A stretch of 26,968 nucleotides of DNA from DATADD01 sp046262355 (GCA_046262355.1 JBHEMX010000103.1:1-26968), one strand, 5' to 3'. Shown: positions 1 to 7,670, numbered from the stretch's first letter. Notes: generated by a model from the sequence alone, not told the origin. A program made the numbers and translations.

Positions 1-30
1 CGTTGAGCGCGCCCGCCGAGCCGGCCGCGC

Positions 31-1215
31 TCACGCGACCACGAGCTTCGACACCCACTTCGTCTGCATGACGCCCGGCCGGTTGGGACCAATGAGCCTC
101 AGCGGGAAGCCGTGGTCGATGTGCAGCGGCATGCGGTTGACCTCGAGCGCCAGCAGCGTGTCACGGTCGTGCGCGTGCGCGGGACTGAGCTCCGAGCGCC
201 GGTAGAGTCCGCTCGGCTGAAGGCTCTCGACCCCAACGCTCGCCTCATCCGGCGCACCGGCGACGGCGAGGAGATCCCTCACCCGCACCCCGCGCCACGT
301 GGCCTCGACGCTCCACCCCTCCACGCATGCGATCGGAAGGCGCGCCTCGTGCTGCGCGAGCGCGCGCAGATCGTCGAGCGAGAGTTGCAGAGGCCGGGCG
401 ACGTTGCCCTCGATCGCCAGCCGGTAGCCCGGATCGCGCGCCACCTCGAGCACACGCGCGCCGGCTGCGCTCTTGTTCACCGGAAGGTCCTGCGGTCCGA
501 AGTCTGGTCGGCGCGGCGCGAGGACGGCGAGCCGGCTGAGGGGGCGGAGGGTCTCGCCCACGGTGGTCAGCAGCACGACTCCGGAGGTCGCCGCGATCGT
601 CGACAAGAAGGCCCGGCGCGATGATCGCTGCGCCGTCGTCTCAGGAGGTGCCGCGCGCCCGAGCACCTTCGTGGTAAGTACGATCTTGGCGCCGATGTGA
701 ACGATCAGCGCGCCGACGGTGATCCACGCCGCCCAGTAGTGGCCCGTCGGAAAGAAGAACCCGAAAGGATACCAATAGGCGATGTTGAAGAGTCCTGTGG
801 CGACGAGGAAAAGCGAGCCGGCAACCAGCGGCACCAGGCTCACGCGCTCAACGAGATGCAGCAGTCCCGTGATCGGCGGCCACATCCACAGGCGCGGATA
901 GACGGCCCATAGTTTCCCGAGCAGCAGGGGGATCGACACCAGTCCCGTGAACACGTGAAGTCCTTGCGTGATGCGATAGAGGCCCGCGGGGCGCGAGGGC
1001 CACTCGAACCATGCAGGGGGTTGCTGGATGAGATGGGACAGGAGCCCCGTGGCGAAGCAGATCGAGAACGAGACGCCCAGCGCGATCCCGAGCAGAGCGC
1101 CGATGCGCTGGGTGTGCAGCTCGCTGCGGAACGCGCCCGCCCTCAGGGGACCTTGCCTCAGCTTCTCGAGTCGCCCCCACAGGTGGGCTAGGTCGCGCTC
1201 AGACTTGCGAACCAT
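31..1215 (-). CDS. Membrane-bound molybdopterin oxidoreductase with N-terminal cytochrome b561-like domain
   Basis: A 394-residue fusion. Residues 38-181 hold four membrane segments (about 38-62, 84-107, 124-148, 159-181) with histidines at 61, 87, 120 and 173 that could bind b heme. Next comes a twin-arginine-like stretch, SRRAFLSTIAA (199-209), with a hydrophobic segment to about 220. The rest is a sulfite-oxidase-type molybdopterin domain: IACVEGWS places Cys297 as the likely Mo ligand, and a basic IGPNRPG motif lies near the C-terminus. This organisation suggests electron exchange between a Mo cofactor outside the membrane and b heme; the substrate is unknown. ATG 1215 is preceded by AAGGAGAG. 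The same frame stays open upstream to 1755 but is arginine-rich shadow sequence. The start overlaps the methyltransferase by 28 bp, so it is the last gene of a four-gene operon. Family assignment is firm, reaction open. Confidence 0.88.
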   Translation of the reverse strand: MVRKSERDLAHLWGRLEKLRQGPLRAGAFRSELHTQRIGALLGIALGVSFSICFATGLLSHLIQQPPAWFEWPSRPAGLYRITQGLHVFTGLVSIPLLLGKLWAVYPRLWMWPPITGLLHLVERVSLVPLVAGSLFLVATGLFNIAYWYPFGFFFPTGHYWAAWITVGALIVHIGAKIVLTTKVLGRAAPPETTAQRSSRRAFLSTIAATSGVVLLTTVGETLRPLSRLAVLAPRRPDFGPQDLPVNKSAAGARVLEVARDPGYRLAIEGNVARPLQLSLDDLRALAQHEARLPIACVEGWSVEATWRGVRVRDLLAVAGAPDEASVGVESLQPSGLYRRSELSPAHAHDRDTLLALEVNRMPLHIDHGFPLRLIGPNRPGVMQTKWVSKLVVA

Positions 1216-1769
1216 CTCTCTCCTTGGGGCCAGATGTCTTCGACGTCGAAGCCCGAGTCGACGGCGATGCGAGCGACGTCGTCGGCCGCAACCAGCGACC
1301 AGCGGAACCACCGGCTGGTGACGGCTCCGTTGTCGATCCGAGCGGTGACGGTCGCGGTCACACCCCCCGGCGCGTCGACCTCCACGAGCGCGCGCCCGCG
1401 CGATTGAAGGAGTTCGGCCGTCCTGCCCAACAGCGCCACCGGATCCCCCCCTATCCCGATGTTGCCGTCCAGCAGCAGCGCCGTGGCCCAACGACCGGCC
1501 CCGGGAACGCGTTCGAAGACCGATCGCCGCAGCGCTAAGGCTCCGCGGCCGTGGGCGAGCTGGACGGCCATCTCTGCGACGTCGACGCCGAGAGCAAGAA
1601 CGCCCCGGTCGCCGAGCGCAAGCACGTGGCGTCCTGGTCCACAGCCGATGTCCAGGACCGGCCCCTGAGCACGCTCGAGCACACGGCGCTCTTCTGGCGC
1701 CGCATCGCAGAGCCACCCGGCGACATCGAGCGGCAGCACGCGGCCGTCGCTGCACACGAGGTTCGTCAC
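1188..1769 (-). CDS. Class I SAM-dependent methyltransferase
   Basis: A 193-residue protein with a Rossmann-type SAM-binding motif I, VLDIGCGPG (38-46), followed by a second acidic motif, GVDVAEMA, and a strand-rich C-terminal half. It is at the short end for the superfamily and has no added domain that would identify the acceptor. The GTG start at 1769 overlaps the upstream gene's TGA (GTGA overlap), which implies translational coupling. Its own end overlaps the start of the molybdopterin oxidoreductase. Because it sits between two sugar-transfer-type enzymes and a redox enzyme, it may methylate the product of that pathway; this is inference from context only. Confidence 0.88.
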   Translation of the reverse strand: MTNLVCSDGRVLPLDVAGWLCDAAPEERRVLERAQGPVLDIGCGPGRHVLALGDRGVLALGVDVAEMAVQLAHGRGALALRRSVFERVPGAGRWATALLLDGNIGIGGDPVALLGRTAELLQSRGRALVEVDAPGGVTATVTARIDNGAVTSRWFRWSLVAADDVARIAVDSGFDVEDIWPQGERWFASLSAT

Positions 1770-2398
1770 GCGGACTTCTGCATGGTCATCGTCACCGCAC
1801 GCGCGAAGCGCGATCCGGGGATGGCGCCGGCTACGTCTTCGGCGTCGTCGAAGAAGTCCACGTCTCTCAGCCTCGGGAGGTCCGCGACCTCCAACCCCAG
1901 GTCTTGCAAACGCCGACGTTGAGCGGAACTGGTGCGCGCTGTGCTCATCGGCACGCCGACAAATGCGTGGCGGTTGCCTCGTCGCAGACCGACGCTCCAG
2001 TAGCCGCCGTCGGGGGTGTCGCCGAGAACCGCCCCGACGCGGGGCCGGCCGAGGGTTCGCAGGGCATGTTCCAGCAGCGCCGCCGTGACCTGCGGCGTAT
2101 CCATGCCTATCAACAGCGCCGGTGCGCCGACGTCCTCGAACGCGCCAGCGATCCTCTCGCCGAGCCCGCGACCACGCTGGGGCAGGCACTCCAGGTCGGC
2201 CGGGTGTGCGGGAGGAGTGCCATCGCATACGAGCACTCGGCGCGCCGTGTCCACCGCGGCGACCGCGTCGAGGGTGTCGAGAAGACCGGCGTGCGCGATG
2301 AGCGCAGCCTCGTCTTGGGTGCACGGGGGACACAGGCGCGTTTTGCTGAGGCCGGGCCACGGCGCCTTCGCCAGCACGATGATCGCGGTGTCCCTCAC
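1766..2398 (-). CDS. DUF2064 / TIGR04282-type GT-A fold transferase
   Basis: A 210-residue protein of the DUF2064 family, a GT-A (glycosyltransferase/nucleotidyltransferase) fold group often annotated as arsenosugar-biosynthesis glycosyltransferase. The family signature KAPWPGLSKTRL (11-22) is present near the N-terminus. It is followed by LLIGMDTPQVT (the family's GxDxP position) and GDTPDGGYWSVGL, matching the DGGY nucleotide-site motif. No membrane segment is seen. GTG 2398 overlaps the TGA of the preceding glycosyltransferase gene by 4 bp. Family members are biochemically poorly characterised, so donor and acceptor are unknown. I see no arsenic genes nearby, so the arsenosugar label should not be taken literally. 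Confidence 0.85.
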   Translation of the reverse strand: MRDTAIIVLAKAPWPGLSKTRLCPPCTQDEAALIAHAGLLDTLDAVAAVDTARRVLVCDGTPPAHPADLECLPQRGRGLGERIAGAFEDVGAPALLIGMDTPQVTAALLEHALRTLGRPRVGAVLGDTPDGGYWSVGLRRGNRHAFVGVPMSTARTSSAQRRRLQDLGLEVADLPRLRDVDFFDDAEDVAGAIPGSRFARAVTMTMQKSA

Positions 2399-3036
2399 CG
2401 AGCCGCCCTCGCCATGTCGCGCACCGTCCGCACCGTTCCGCCCAGCGTTCCCGTCACCTTCGATGTTCCGGAGCGAGCGTGGTAGGGGACCGGAACCTCC
2501 ACGATGCGCCACCCCGCCCGGTGGGCGCGCATGACCATCTCGAGCGGCCATCCGAAGCGGCGGTCGGTGATGTTCAACGCCATCAGCTCCACGCGGCGAG
2601 CGGCACGCATTGGTCCGATGTCCTCCAGCGCCACGCCGGTCCGGCGACGGACGTAGCGAGCCAGAAGCCTGTTGGCGACCTTCGCATGTATCGGCCATGC
2701 ACCCTTCTCGGCGCGCCGCGCGCCCAGCGAGAGTCCGGCGATCCCATCCTTCACGGGTTTCGCAACGCGCACGAGATCGGCCGGGTCGAGCGAGCCGTCG
2801 CAGTCCATGAAGCAGACGATTTCTGCGCGCGCCGCCACGAGCCCTCTGAAGCATGCTGCTCCGAATCCGCACTGCCGCTCGACGACGACCTCGACGCCGA
2901 GCCGACGAGCGATGTCTCCCGAGCCATCGTCGGAACCGTTGTCGACCACGATCGGGCACCAGCCTGCCGGGACGCGCGCCAGGATACCCGGGAGCGCGTC
3001 GGCTTCGTTGAGAACCGGCAGGATCACATCTGGCAT
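2395..3036 (-). CDS. Family 2 glycosyltransferase (dolichol-phosphate-mannose-synthase-like)
   Basis: A 213-residue soluble GT2 enzyme. It begins MPDVILPVLNEADALP, has the nucleotide-site run VVDNGSDDGSGD (31-41), and a DxD-type metal motif DCD at 78-80 in FMDCDGSLDP. The C-terminus has the basic GTSKVTG region found in polyprenyl-phosphate sugar transferases. It lacks the C-terminal membrane helices of some relatives and is therefore cytosolic or peripheral. It probably transfers a sugar from a nucleotide donor to a lipid or small acceptor. It is first in the minus-strand operon. ATG 3036 lacks a ribosome-binding site but stands 7 bp downstream of TAGCGT (3049-3044), consistent with leaderless transcription. 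In-frame sequence upstream to 3285 is not protein-like. Confidence 0.88.
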   Translation of the reverse strand: MPDVILPVLNEADALPGILARVPAGWCPIVVDNGSDDGSGDIARRLGVEVVVERQCGFGAACFRGLVAARAEIVCFMDCDGSLDPADLVRVAKPVKDGIAGLSLGARRAEKGAWPIHAKVANRLLARYVRRRTGVALEDIGPMRAARRVELMALNITDRRFGWPLEMVMRAHRAGWRIVEVPVPYHARSGTSKVTGTLGGTVRTVRDMARAAR

Positions 3037-3043
3037 GTGCGCC

Positions 3044-3049
3044 ACGCTA
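3044..3049 (-). promoter_or_regulatory. Candidate -10 element for the glycosyltransferase operon
   Basis: TAGCGT on the minus strand ends 7 bp before the ATG at 3036, where no Shine-Dalgarno sequence is present. TANNNT is the actinobacterial -10 consensus, and this spacing would put the transcript's 5' end at the start codon. No good -35 box is visible. Confidence 0.4.
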
Positions 3050-3135
3050 CAGACAGGATTGTTCCTACGTCGTCCGGAATGCTTACGGTTTGAGAAACAG
3101 TCGCCGTCCCCGAGGAGGCGTGCGTGTGAGCGCAT

Positions 3136-3141
3136 TAATCT
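3136..3141 (+). promoter_or_regulatory. Candidate -10 element for the membrane protein/two-component operon
   Basis: TAATCT is followed by exactly 7 bp and then GTG 3149, the start chosen for the membrane protein. A ribosome-binding sequence is absent at useful distance; the nearest GAGGAG, at about 3112, is too far. This mirrors the divergent element at 3044-3049. The 112-bp region 3037-3148 therefore probably holds back-to-back leaderless promoters. Confidence 0.4.
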
Positions 3142-3148
3142 CATCCTC

Positions 3149-4459
3149 GTGGAAATATCTGTGGCGGTGCGAGATGTGGCAGTCGCTCCGAGAGCCAGCT
3201 TGAGCTTCACGGCGGCTGCAGGTCTTGTCGCATGGGCGGCCGTGCTCCTTGTCTCCCACCTCGTGGGACGCGTGCTTCGGGGCAACGGGATGAAGCTGTT
3301 CGCGCCGCCCCTTTTTGGTCACTTCGACCTGCGTCTCGGCCGGAGCATCGTGCCGGCGACGATCTTCGCGTGCATGGTCGTGTTCGGTGGGCGGCGCGCC
3401 TCCCACGAGCTGTCGTGGTGGGCGGTTCTCGTTGCGACGGGAGTGAGCGCGTTCGCCTGGGCTGTATTGCTCGCATACGCGGAAGGGTGGGATGCGCTCA
3501 GCGCGCCGCTCAGGAGTCCTCACGACTATCTCGCGACCGCGAGCGGCGTAGGATCGCCATCGCAGTGGTTGAGTACATTCACGGCACGCCTCAGCTCTTA
3601 CGGCGTGCATGTTCAAGGTCACCCACCGGGGATGGTGCTTGCCCTTTGGATCATGCAGCGCGCCGGGATCGGCGTCTTTGCGATCGCACTTGTGATCGTC
3701 GCCGCCGGGGCATCGGCTGCATCCGCCGCGCTCGTCGCGTTGCGCAACCTAAGCGGCGAGGTCGCAGCCCGCCGCGCGGCGCCGTTCATGGTCCTGGCTC
3801 CAGCCGCGGTGTGGATCGCGACCTCCGACGATGCGTTGTGGCTCGGAACGAGCGCATGGGGCATCGCCGCGCTCACGGTCGCAGCCGCGAGAAGAGATGC
3901 AAAGGGCCACGTCGCAGCGCTTGTGGGTGGAGGCCTTCTGGGCGGTTCCTTGTTCCTCTCGTACGGCGTCGTCCCGCTGGGAGCGGTTGTGGTCTCGGTG
4001 GGCCTGTATCGCCGCAGGTGGCTGCCGCTTGTGAGCGCGGGCGTCGCCGTCGTTGCCGTAGGGGTGCTCTTCTGGTCGTTCGGATTCTCCTGGTTCGATG
4101 GTCTCGCCGCAACTGCGGAGCGTTACGCGGCGGGTGTGAGCCGTCATCGTCCCTTCGCTTACTTCGCGCTCGCAAACCTCGCTGCGTTCTCCATCGCTCT
4201 GGGTCCCGCCACGGCTGTGGCCCTGGCGCAACTGCGCCGCCGCTCGACCTGGGTGCTCGTCGGGGCCGCGCTCGTCGCCGTGATGATTGCGGACCTGAGC
4301 GGGTTCTCCAAGGGTGAGGTCGAGCGGATCTGGCTCCCCTTCGTACCCTGGGTGCTGATGTCAACCTCGACGCTTGACGGCGCGCCGGCCCGCGGGCTGC
4401 TGGGACTGCAGGCGCTGACAGGCCTGGCCGTGCAGGTCGGGACCCGCACGCCGTGGTGA
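3149..4459 (+). CDS. Polytopic membrane protein, GT-C glycosyltransferase-like
   Basis: About 436 residues and almost entirely hydrophobic, with roughly ten or eleven membrane segments. Polar landmarks are GHFDLRLGR (Asp60) in the first extracytoplasmic loop, VQGHPPGMVLALW around His158, and GEVERIWLPFVPW near the C-terminus. An acidic residue in the first loop and many membrane helices are features of GT-C enzymes that use polyprenyl-phosphate sugars. I recognise a general actinobacterial membrane family but not a characterised member, so the activity is inferred. The start is uncertain: GTG 3149 fits a leaderless promoter, while GTG 3161 and 3167 are alternatives. Its end overlaps the response regulator gene by a few bases, so the two are co-transcribed. 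Confidence 0.75.
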   Translation: MEISVAVRDVAVAPRASLSFTAAAGLVAWAAVLLVSHLVGRVLRGNGMKLFAPPLFGHFDLRLGRSIVPATIFACMVVFGGRRASHELSWWAVLVATGVSAFAWAVLLAYAEGWDALSAPLRSPHDYLATASGVGSPSQWLSTFTARLSSYGVHVQGHPPGMVLALWIMQRAGIGVFAIALVIVAAGASAASAALVALRNLSGEVAARRAAPFMVLAPAAVWIATSDDALWLGTSAWGIAALTVAAARRDAKGHVAALVGGGLLGGSLFLSYGVVPLGAVVVSVGLYRRRWLPLVSAGVAVVAVGVLFWSFGFSWFDGLAATAERYAAGVSRHRPFAYFALANLAAFSIALGPATAVALAQLRRRSTWVLVGAALVAVMIADLSGFSKGEVERIWLPFVPWVLMSTSTLDGAPARGLLGLQALTGLAVQVGTRTPW

Positions 4460-5178
4460 GCGCGCTCGAGCCGGCGACGACGCGCGTCCTGGTTGTCGAG
4501 GACGATGCCACGGTCTCGGAGGTCGTGACGCGCTATCTCGAGCGTGAGGGTTTCCAGGTGGAGTCGATCTCCGACGGGGCGAGCGCGGTGGAGCGCGCGC
4601 TGACGTCTCTGCCGGACATCGTCATCCTCGACATCATGCTGCCCGGCATCGACGGTCTCGAGGTCTGCCGGCGCTTGCGTGGCAAGGCGCCGGTTCCCAT
4701 CATCATGCTCACCGCGCTCGGGGAGGAGAGCGATCGCGTCCTAGGTCTCGAGCTTGGCGCCGACGACTACATCTGCAAGCCGTTCTCGCCCCGTGAGCTG
4801 ATTGCGCGCGTGAAGTCGGTGCTTCGACGCGCGCGCGGACCGCTGACTCCGGTGGGGCCCGAGCTCGATGCGCCGCTGCGAGCGGGATCCCTACGCGTTG
4901 ACGTACAAGCGCGCGACGTGCGAGTGGACGACGAGCTCGTTATGCTCACTCAACGAGAGTTCGAGTTGCTCGTGTTTCTTATGCTGCGCCCGCGCCAGGT
5001 CTTCACGCGCGAGGACCTTCTCGAGCGCGTATGGGGCTACACGTACGGGGACCTCTCCACCGTCACGGTGCACGTGCGCCGGCTGCGCGAGAAGGTCGAG
5101 CTGGATCCGGCGCTCCCCGAGCTGATCAAGACGGTGTGGGGTGTGGGTTACAAGTTCGACCAGCCGAGTGGACCATGA
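4453..5178 (+). CDS. OmpR/PhoB-family response regulator
   Basis: A 241-residue two-component regulator. The receiver domain (about 11-125) has the acidic pair Asp17-Asp18, phosphoacceptor Asp60 in LDIMLPG, Thr87 and Lys109 in CKPFSPRE. The C-terminal winged-helix DNA-binding domain (about 145-238) carries LTQREFELLVFL and ends in VHVRRLREKVE and the GVGYKF hairpin. It would bind DNA when phosphorylated by the kinase encoded next. GTG 4453 and GTG 4456 are adjacent possible starts; the latter gives a GTGA overlap with the preceding stop. Its position between a membrane transferase-like gene and a sugar epimerase suggests control of its own operon and possibly of the divergent one at 3037-3148. 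No target is visible. Confidence 0.95.
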   Translation: MVSALEPATTRVLVVEDDATVSEVVTRYLEREGFQVESISDGASAVERALTSLPDIVILDIMLPGIDGLEVCRRLRGKAPVPIIMLTALGEESDRVLGLELGADDYICKPFSPRELIARVKSVLRRARGPLTPVGPELDAPLRAGSLRVDVQARDVRVDDELVMLTQREFELLVFLMLRPRQVFTREDLLERVWGYTYGDLSTVTVHVRRLREKVELDPALPELIKTVWGVGYKFDQPSGP

Positions 5179-5209
5179 GCGTCACGATGCGGCGACTGGG
5201 GTGCATCGC

Positions 5210-6442
5210 ATGCCACTGACGCGACCTGCGCCGATGCTCGCCGGACTCGTGGGAGCAGCTGCGACGGCGCTGCTCTCCATCGTCGTGGGAATGACGGCGG
5301 TCGAGTCCCTGCAGCTCGCGACCTATGCGGTGCTCGCCTCGAGCGCGGCCGGCGCCGTCGGAAGCATGACCTTGGTGCTGTCGAGACGTCGCTCGATCGG
5401 CGTCCAGATAGCCGTCGTCGCGCTGACCTCGGTGGCGGCCGTGGCCGCGGGAGCCGTCGCTGCGGCGGGCACGATGTTCATCTCGAGTCACGACCTCAGA
5501 TCTCTAGGAGTGGTGCTCGCCGCGGCGGCGACGATCGGCGGCGCCACCGCTTTGTGGCTGGGCCAGACGGTGGCGTCGTCGAGCAGGTCGCTCGGGGCTG
5601 CGGCGCGCCGCATCGGCGACGGCGAGCCGACCCGAGGTCCGGAAGGGATCGCGACCGTGGAGCTGGCCGCCCTCGCGCACGAGCTCGACGACACGTCGGA
5701 CCGACTCGCGCGGGCGCGCGAGCGCGAGCGGGCGCTCGAGGGATCCCGCCGGGAGCTCGTTGCCTGGGTGTCACATGACCTCCGCACCCCCCTCGCCGGC
5801 ATCCGCGCCATGGCCGAGGCGCTCGAAGACGGCGTCGTCTGCGACGCCGACACGGTGGCGCGCTACCACCATGCTCTGCTCGTCGAAACGGACAGGCTCG
5901 CCGGTCTCGTGGACGACCTCTTCGAGCTGAGCCGCATCAACACGGGGACGATGCGTCTCGAGATGGAGCGAGTGTCGCTCGCGGATCTCGTGTCCGACGC
6001 GCTCGCAAGCGCCGACGGGATCGCTCGTGCCAAGGGCGTGAAGCTCGAGGGGCGGCTCGCGGCCAAGGCGCCTGAGCTCGATCTCTCTCCGGCCGAGATG
6101 GCGCGGGTGATCCGCAACCTCGTCGAGAATGCGATCCGGCATACGCCCTCGGACGGGACCGTCTCGGTGGAGGCCGGTGTCGACCGCCGGCATGCGTTCG
6201 TGGCGGTTCACGACGCCTGTGGCGGTATCCCGTCGGGAGATCTCGAACGGGTCTTCGACGTCGCCTTTCGCGGCGCGGCCGCTCGCAGCCCCGGCGACGA
6301 GCGCGGGGGACTTGGGCTTGCGATAGCGCGCGGCATCGTGGAGGCACACGAGGGGGCGATAGACGTGCACAACGACGGGCCGGGCTGCCGTTTCGTGGTG
6401 AGGCTTCCCCTAACGCACGTGGGTCACGGAACCACTGCATGA
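5210..6442 (+). CDS. Membrane sensor histidine kinase
   Basis: About 410 residues. Four hydrophobic segments (around 9-29, 36-57, 63-90, 98-118) with short loops precede a HAMP-like linker. The dimerisation domain has the H-box VSHDLRTPLAG with phosphorylated His189. The ATPase domain follows with N-box VIRNLVENAIRHTP, G1 DACGGIP and G2 ERGGLGLAIARG. The minimal outer loops suggest sensing within the membrane rather than through a periplasmic domain. ATG 5210 is preceded by GGGGTG and starts 31 bp after the regulator's stop; GTG 5201 is an alternative. The stop overlaps the epimerase ATG by 4 bp. It is the cognate partner of the response regulator. Its signal is unknown. Confidence 0.93.
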   Translation: MPLTRPAPMLAGLVGAAATALLSIVVGMTAVESLQLATYAVLASSAAGAVGSMTLVLSRRRSIGVQIAVVALTSVAAVAAGAVAAAGTMFISSHDLRSLGVVLAAAATIGGATALWLGQTVASSSRSLGAAARRIGDGEPTRGPEGIATVELAALAHELDDTSDRLARARERERALEGSRRELVAWVSHDLRTPLAGIRAMAEALEDGVVCDADTVARYHHALLVETDRLAGLVDDLFELSRINTGTMRLEMERVSLADLVSDALASADGIARAKGVKLEGRLAAKAPELDLSPAEMARVIRNLVENAIRHTPSDGTVSVEAGVDRRHAFVAVHDACGGIPSGDLERVFDVAFRGAAARSPGDERGGLGLAIARGIVEAHEGAIDVHNDGPGCRFVVRLPLTHVGHGTTA

Positions 6443-7479
6443 AGGTCCTGGTCACGGGAGCCGCCGGCTTCATCGGCTCTCACGTTGTCGACGCTCTCGT
6501 AGCCGCGGGCGGCGATGTCGTCGCGGTAGATGCCCTGCTTCCCTCGGTGCACAAGCGCCCGCCCGTGCAGCTCAACGCGCGCGCCGAGCTCAGGAATGTG
6601 GATGTACGCGACGACGTCGCGATGCGGCGCGCCGTGTACGGGGTGGACGCGGTTTGCCACCACGCCGGCATGGTGGGGCTGGGGACCTCGTTCGGGGACG
6701 TGACCGATCAGGTCTCGCACAACGCCCTCGGCACGGCCGTCTTGCTTCGGGCCCTGCATGCGGCGGGGTTCGGCGGCAGGTTCGTGCTTGCCGGCAGCAT
6801 GGTCGTCTACGGGGAGGGCTCGTACCGCTGTAGCTTGCATGGATCGGTGCGCCCCGAGCAGCGCTCCCCCGAACGCCTCGGGCGGGGTCTGTTCGACTCG
6901 CCCTGCCCCCACTGTGGACGGGACCTGACCCCGGTGGCGGTCGCAGAGGACGCCGCCGCCGATCCGCGCAACGTCTATGCAGCGACGAAGTTGCATCAGG
7001 AACATCTCTGCGCCTCGTTCGCGCGGGAGACGAGAGCTACGGTTGCAGCGCTCCGCTATCACAACGTCTACGGTCCTCGGATGCCGCGTGACACGCTCTA
7101 CGCGGGAGTCGCGAGCATCTTCCGCAGCGAGCTTGAGTCGGGCCGTGCACCCCAGGTGTTCGAGGACGGCCGTCAGCTCCGGGACTTCGTGCACGTGGCG
7201 GACGCTGCCGCAGCCAACCTCGCCGCGCTGAGCTCGTCCGCCGGTGGGGCCTTCAACATCGCGACCGGCTGCCCGAAGAGCGTCGGTGACATGGCGACCG
7301 AGCTGGGACGGGGGTGGCCGGATGCGCCGGCCCCCGAGGTGACGGGCAGGTTCCGCGCCGGCGACGTGCGCCACGTATTCGCGTCGCCTAAGAGGGCCCT
7401 GCGGATTCTCGGCTGGAGCGCGAAGGTCCCCTTCGATCGAGGGATGCGCGAGCTCGCGGCGGTGCCGCCGCGAGCCTAA
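6439..7479 (+). CDS. NAD-dependent nucleotide-sugar epimerase/dehydratase (extended SDR) with CxxH/CxxC insert
   Basis: A 346-residue extended short-chain dehydrogenase. The N-terminal NAD motif is GAAGFIG (7-13). The catalytic YxxxK is Tyr180/Lys184 in NVYAATK. RYHNVYGPRM and RDFVHVAD match the substrate-binding half of UDP-glucose 4-epimerases and dTDP-glucose dehydratases. Between the active-site Ser region and the YxxxK is an insert with Cys131/His134 (YRCSLHG) and Cys156/Cys159 (CPHCG), which looks like a small zinc knuckle. Such an insert is known in one subfamily of these enzymes. ATG 6439 overlaps the kinase stop. It is the last gene of the operon and would modify the nucleotide sugar used by the neighbouring transferases; the exact sugar is unknown. 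Confidence 0.9.
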   Translation: MKVLVTGAAGFIGSHVVDALVAAGGDVVAVDALLPSVHKRPPVQLNARAELRNVDVRDDVAMRRAVYGVDAVCHHAGMVGLGTSFGDVTDQVSHNALGTAVLLRALHAAGFGGRFVLAGSMVVYGEGSYRCSLHGSVRPEQRSPERLGRGLFDSPCPHCGRDLTPVAVAEDAAADPRNVYAATKLHQEHLCASFARETRATVAALRYHNVYGPRMPRDTLYAGVASIFRSELESGRAPQVFEDGRQLRDFVHVADAAAANLAALSSSAGGAFNIATGCPKSVGDMATELGRGWPDAPAPEVTGRFRAGDVRHVFASPKRALRILGWSAKVPFDRGMRELAAVPPRA

Positions 7480-7496
7480 GGGGCCCGTGGGGCCCC
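7453..7496 (+). terminator. Two consecutive GC-rich hairpins at the end of the epimerase operon
   Basis: CTCGCGGCGG (7453-7462) pairs perfectly with CCGCCGCGAG (7465-7474) inside the last codons of the epimerase. GGGGCCC (7480-7486) pairs with GGGCCCC (7490-7496) right after the TAA. There is no T-tract, so this is not a classical intrinsic terminator. U-less hairpins at operon ends are common in high-GC actinobacteria, so termination or 3'-end protection is plausible. Confidence 0.45.
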
Positions 7497-7622
7497 AAGG
7501 AGGCGGCGGTCGCCTCCGCATACCCGAGGGCACGGCGAAGAACGGGTTCGGGCCGGCTTGCTCCCCTTCGCGCTCTCTGGGAGCGCGCGTCTGCTGTGAG
7601 CCGGGACCGGGGGGCAGCCGCC

Positions 7623-7637
7623 CTCGTGTTTCACGAG
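7623..7637. promoter_or_regulatory. Inverted repeat upstream of nuoA
   Basis: CTCGTG-TTT-CACGAG is a perfect 6-bp dyad with a 3-bp centre, 110 bp upstream of nuoA and just upstream of the only AT-rich patch in the 267-bp gap 7480-7746. It could be an operator for the nuo operon. I cannot match it to a known regulator; the half-sites and spacing do not fit Rex. Nothing else is recognisable in that gap apart from the possible promoter below. Confidence 0.25.
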
Positions 7638-7670
7638 CGGACGAACCCGAGGGACCGCCTACGTGCGTGA

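Noticed and set aside
1766..2398. Arsenosugar biosynthesis function for the DUF2064 protein
   Set aside because: The name comes from family annotation. No arsenic methylation or resistance genes are visible in the window.
7623..7637. parS centromere-like or Rex site
   Set aside because: It has a GTTTCACG half that recalls parS, but the other half does not match; Rex sites need TTGTG and CACAA arms with wider spacing.
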